Below, in pieces: positions 63,332-64,000 of a DNA stretch of 64,000 bases. The notes under the pieces were generated by a model. It made no database searches. It saw only the letters and a program-made list of their open reading frames with translations, and was not told the DNA's origin. Origin of the DNA: Pseudolabrys sp. FHR47 (GTDB lineage Bacteria; Pseudomonadota; Alphaproteobacteria; Rhizobiales; Xanthobacteraceae); the NCBI RefSeq assembly GCF_005153485.1, contig NZ_CP039740.1, forward strand, positions 3,165,001 to 3,229,000, in the 5' to 3' direction. The position numbers and the translations under genes were made by a program. The number at the start of each line of letters is the position of its first letter. Positions within the stretch are counted from its first letter, which is position 1.

Positions 63332-64000
63332 ATGGTCTCCCTTACCGGACGCGCCGAGACGATCAGTTCGCGCAGGCGCTGGGTCATGGATACGAATTCG
63401 GGGGTGTAGGACATGTCGATGGTGCGCGGCCGCGCAAACGGCACGGCGGCATCGTCGATGATCTGGCCCGGACGCGAGCGCATCACGCAGATGCGGTTGG
63501 CGAGATAGCCGGCTTCCTTGAGGTCATGTGTGACGAGAAGCACGGTGGGTTTGAGCTTGAGCCACAGCTCCTGCATGACCGCCCAGAGTTCTTCGCGCGT
63601 GAACTGGTCGAGCGCGCCGAACGGTTCGTCGAGCATCAGGAGCTGCGGCTCGTGGATGAGCGCCCGGCACAGCGAGGCGCGTTGCAGCATGCCGCCGGAC
63701 AACTGCCAGGGATGCTTGTCGCCGAAGCCGGCAAGCCCGACTTCCTTGAGCAGGGCATCGGCGCGGTCGCGGAACTCGGTCTTCTTCTTGCTCTGATATT
63801 CCTGCCGGAACGGCGGCACGATCTTGAGCGGCATCATCACATTGTCGCGCACCGTGAGCCACGGCAGCATGGTCGGGTTCTGGAATGCCATACCGACACG
63901 CACTTGCTCGGCGCCAACCTCGCGTCCGGCGACATAGACATAGCCGGAGGTCGCCGAGATCAGGCCCGTCACCAGTTTGAGGATCGTCGACTTGCCGCAG
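63328..64000 (-). CDS. ABC transporter ATP-binding protein, 5' end cut by the window
   Basis: The frame is open to base 64000, where the Walker A motif ('CGKSTILKLVTGL') is just entering; about 30-40 N-terminal residues are missing. Visible are the Q-loop 'GMAFQNPTMLPWLTVRDNVMM', signature 'LSGGMLQRASLCRAL', Walker B 'LLMLDEPFGALD' and the switch 'LLVTHDLKEAGYLANRI'. It is an SsuB/NrtD-type ATPase and upstream partner of the permease at 62555. Confidence 0.9.
   Translation of the reverse strand, partial: CGKSTILKLVTGLISATSGYVYVAGREVGAEQVRVGMAFQNPTMLPWLTVRDNVMMPLKIVPPFRQEYQSKKKTEFRDRADALLKEVGLAGFGDKHPWQLSGGMLQRASLCRALIHEPQLLMLDEPFGALDQFTREELWAVMQELWLKLKPTVLLVTHDLKEAGYLANRICVMRSRPGQIIDDAAVPFARPRTIDMSYTPEFVSMTQRLRELIVSARPVRETM

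Overview
The window looks like chromosomal DNA of a high-GC alphaproteobacterium of the Hyphomicrobiales (Bradyrhizobium / Rhodopseudomonas / Xanthobacteraceae type). This rests on gene families (Liv-type and NMT1-type ABC transporters, large IorA/IorB proteins, paired PPDK-like and PhoU-like proteins), strong GC bias in third codon positions, and palindromic intergenic repeats of the kind common in that order. No rRNA, tRNA, CRISPR array or prophage was seen. The genes at both edges are cut by the window.

1-21.8 kb: a catabolic regulon. A MarR regulator (901-1362) sits beside IorA/IorB-like 2-oxoacid ferredoxin oxidoreductase genes. A seven-gene minus-strand operon (12134 down to 5393) encodes a Rieske oxygenase (reductase, alpha, beta), a thiolase-like protein lacking the usual nucleophilic cysteine, a DUF35-SDR fusion, a metal-dependent cyclase-family hydrolase and an SDR. 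Around it lie a racemase-family protein lacking both catalytic cysteines, an acyl-CoA ligase, a Liv-type ABC importer with a fused permease-ATPase, a 3-hydroxyacyl-CoA dehydrogenase and an octopine-dehydrogenase-family protein. The same AT-rich inverted repeat, ATTTTAA-NN-TTAAAAT, occurs in five promoter regions here and is the likely MarR operator. The gene set resembles auxin (indole-3-acetate) catabolism through isatin. I propose that the thiolase-like and DUF35 pair is an aldolase releasing isatin from a CoA ester.

22-31 kb: a DUF454 membrane protein, an SDR, a LysR regulator divergent from a glyoxalase-fold dioxygenase/esterase pair (MhqO/MhqD-like) with a 9-bp palindrome between them, then a PhoU/DUF47-like protein next to a PPDK-like protein without the PEP/pyruvate barrel, and a phenol/MetA-type outer-membrane protein.

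30.6-43.6 kb: two TetR-controlled RND efflux pumps, an LLM-class flavin oxidoreductase, and an HTH protein whose C-terminal part is duplicated as a fragment after the second TetR gene.

43.8-51.6 kb: a small Cys-containing exported protein, a TonB-dependent receptor resembling copper receptors and a TlpA-like thioredoxin; then a large single-chain restriction-modification enzyme (nuclease plus N6-adenine methylase) and a small hypothetical protein.

51.6-64 kb: nitrogen scavenging. A cyanate operon (substrate-binding protein, permease, ATPase, cyanase) is preceded by a near-consensus sigma-54 promoter and diverges from a PAS/AAA+/Fis regulator with an altered GAFTGA loop, which overlaps an acetamidase/formamidase gene. 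Next come a cyanuric-acid/barbiturate ring-opening amidohydrolase, an AtzB/TrzN-type amidohydrolase and a second NMT1-type ABC importer. The 3' end of the cyanase gene is duplicated on the far side of a DUF6790 membrane-protein gene.
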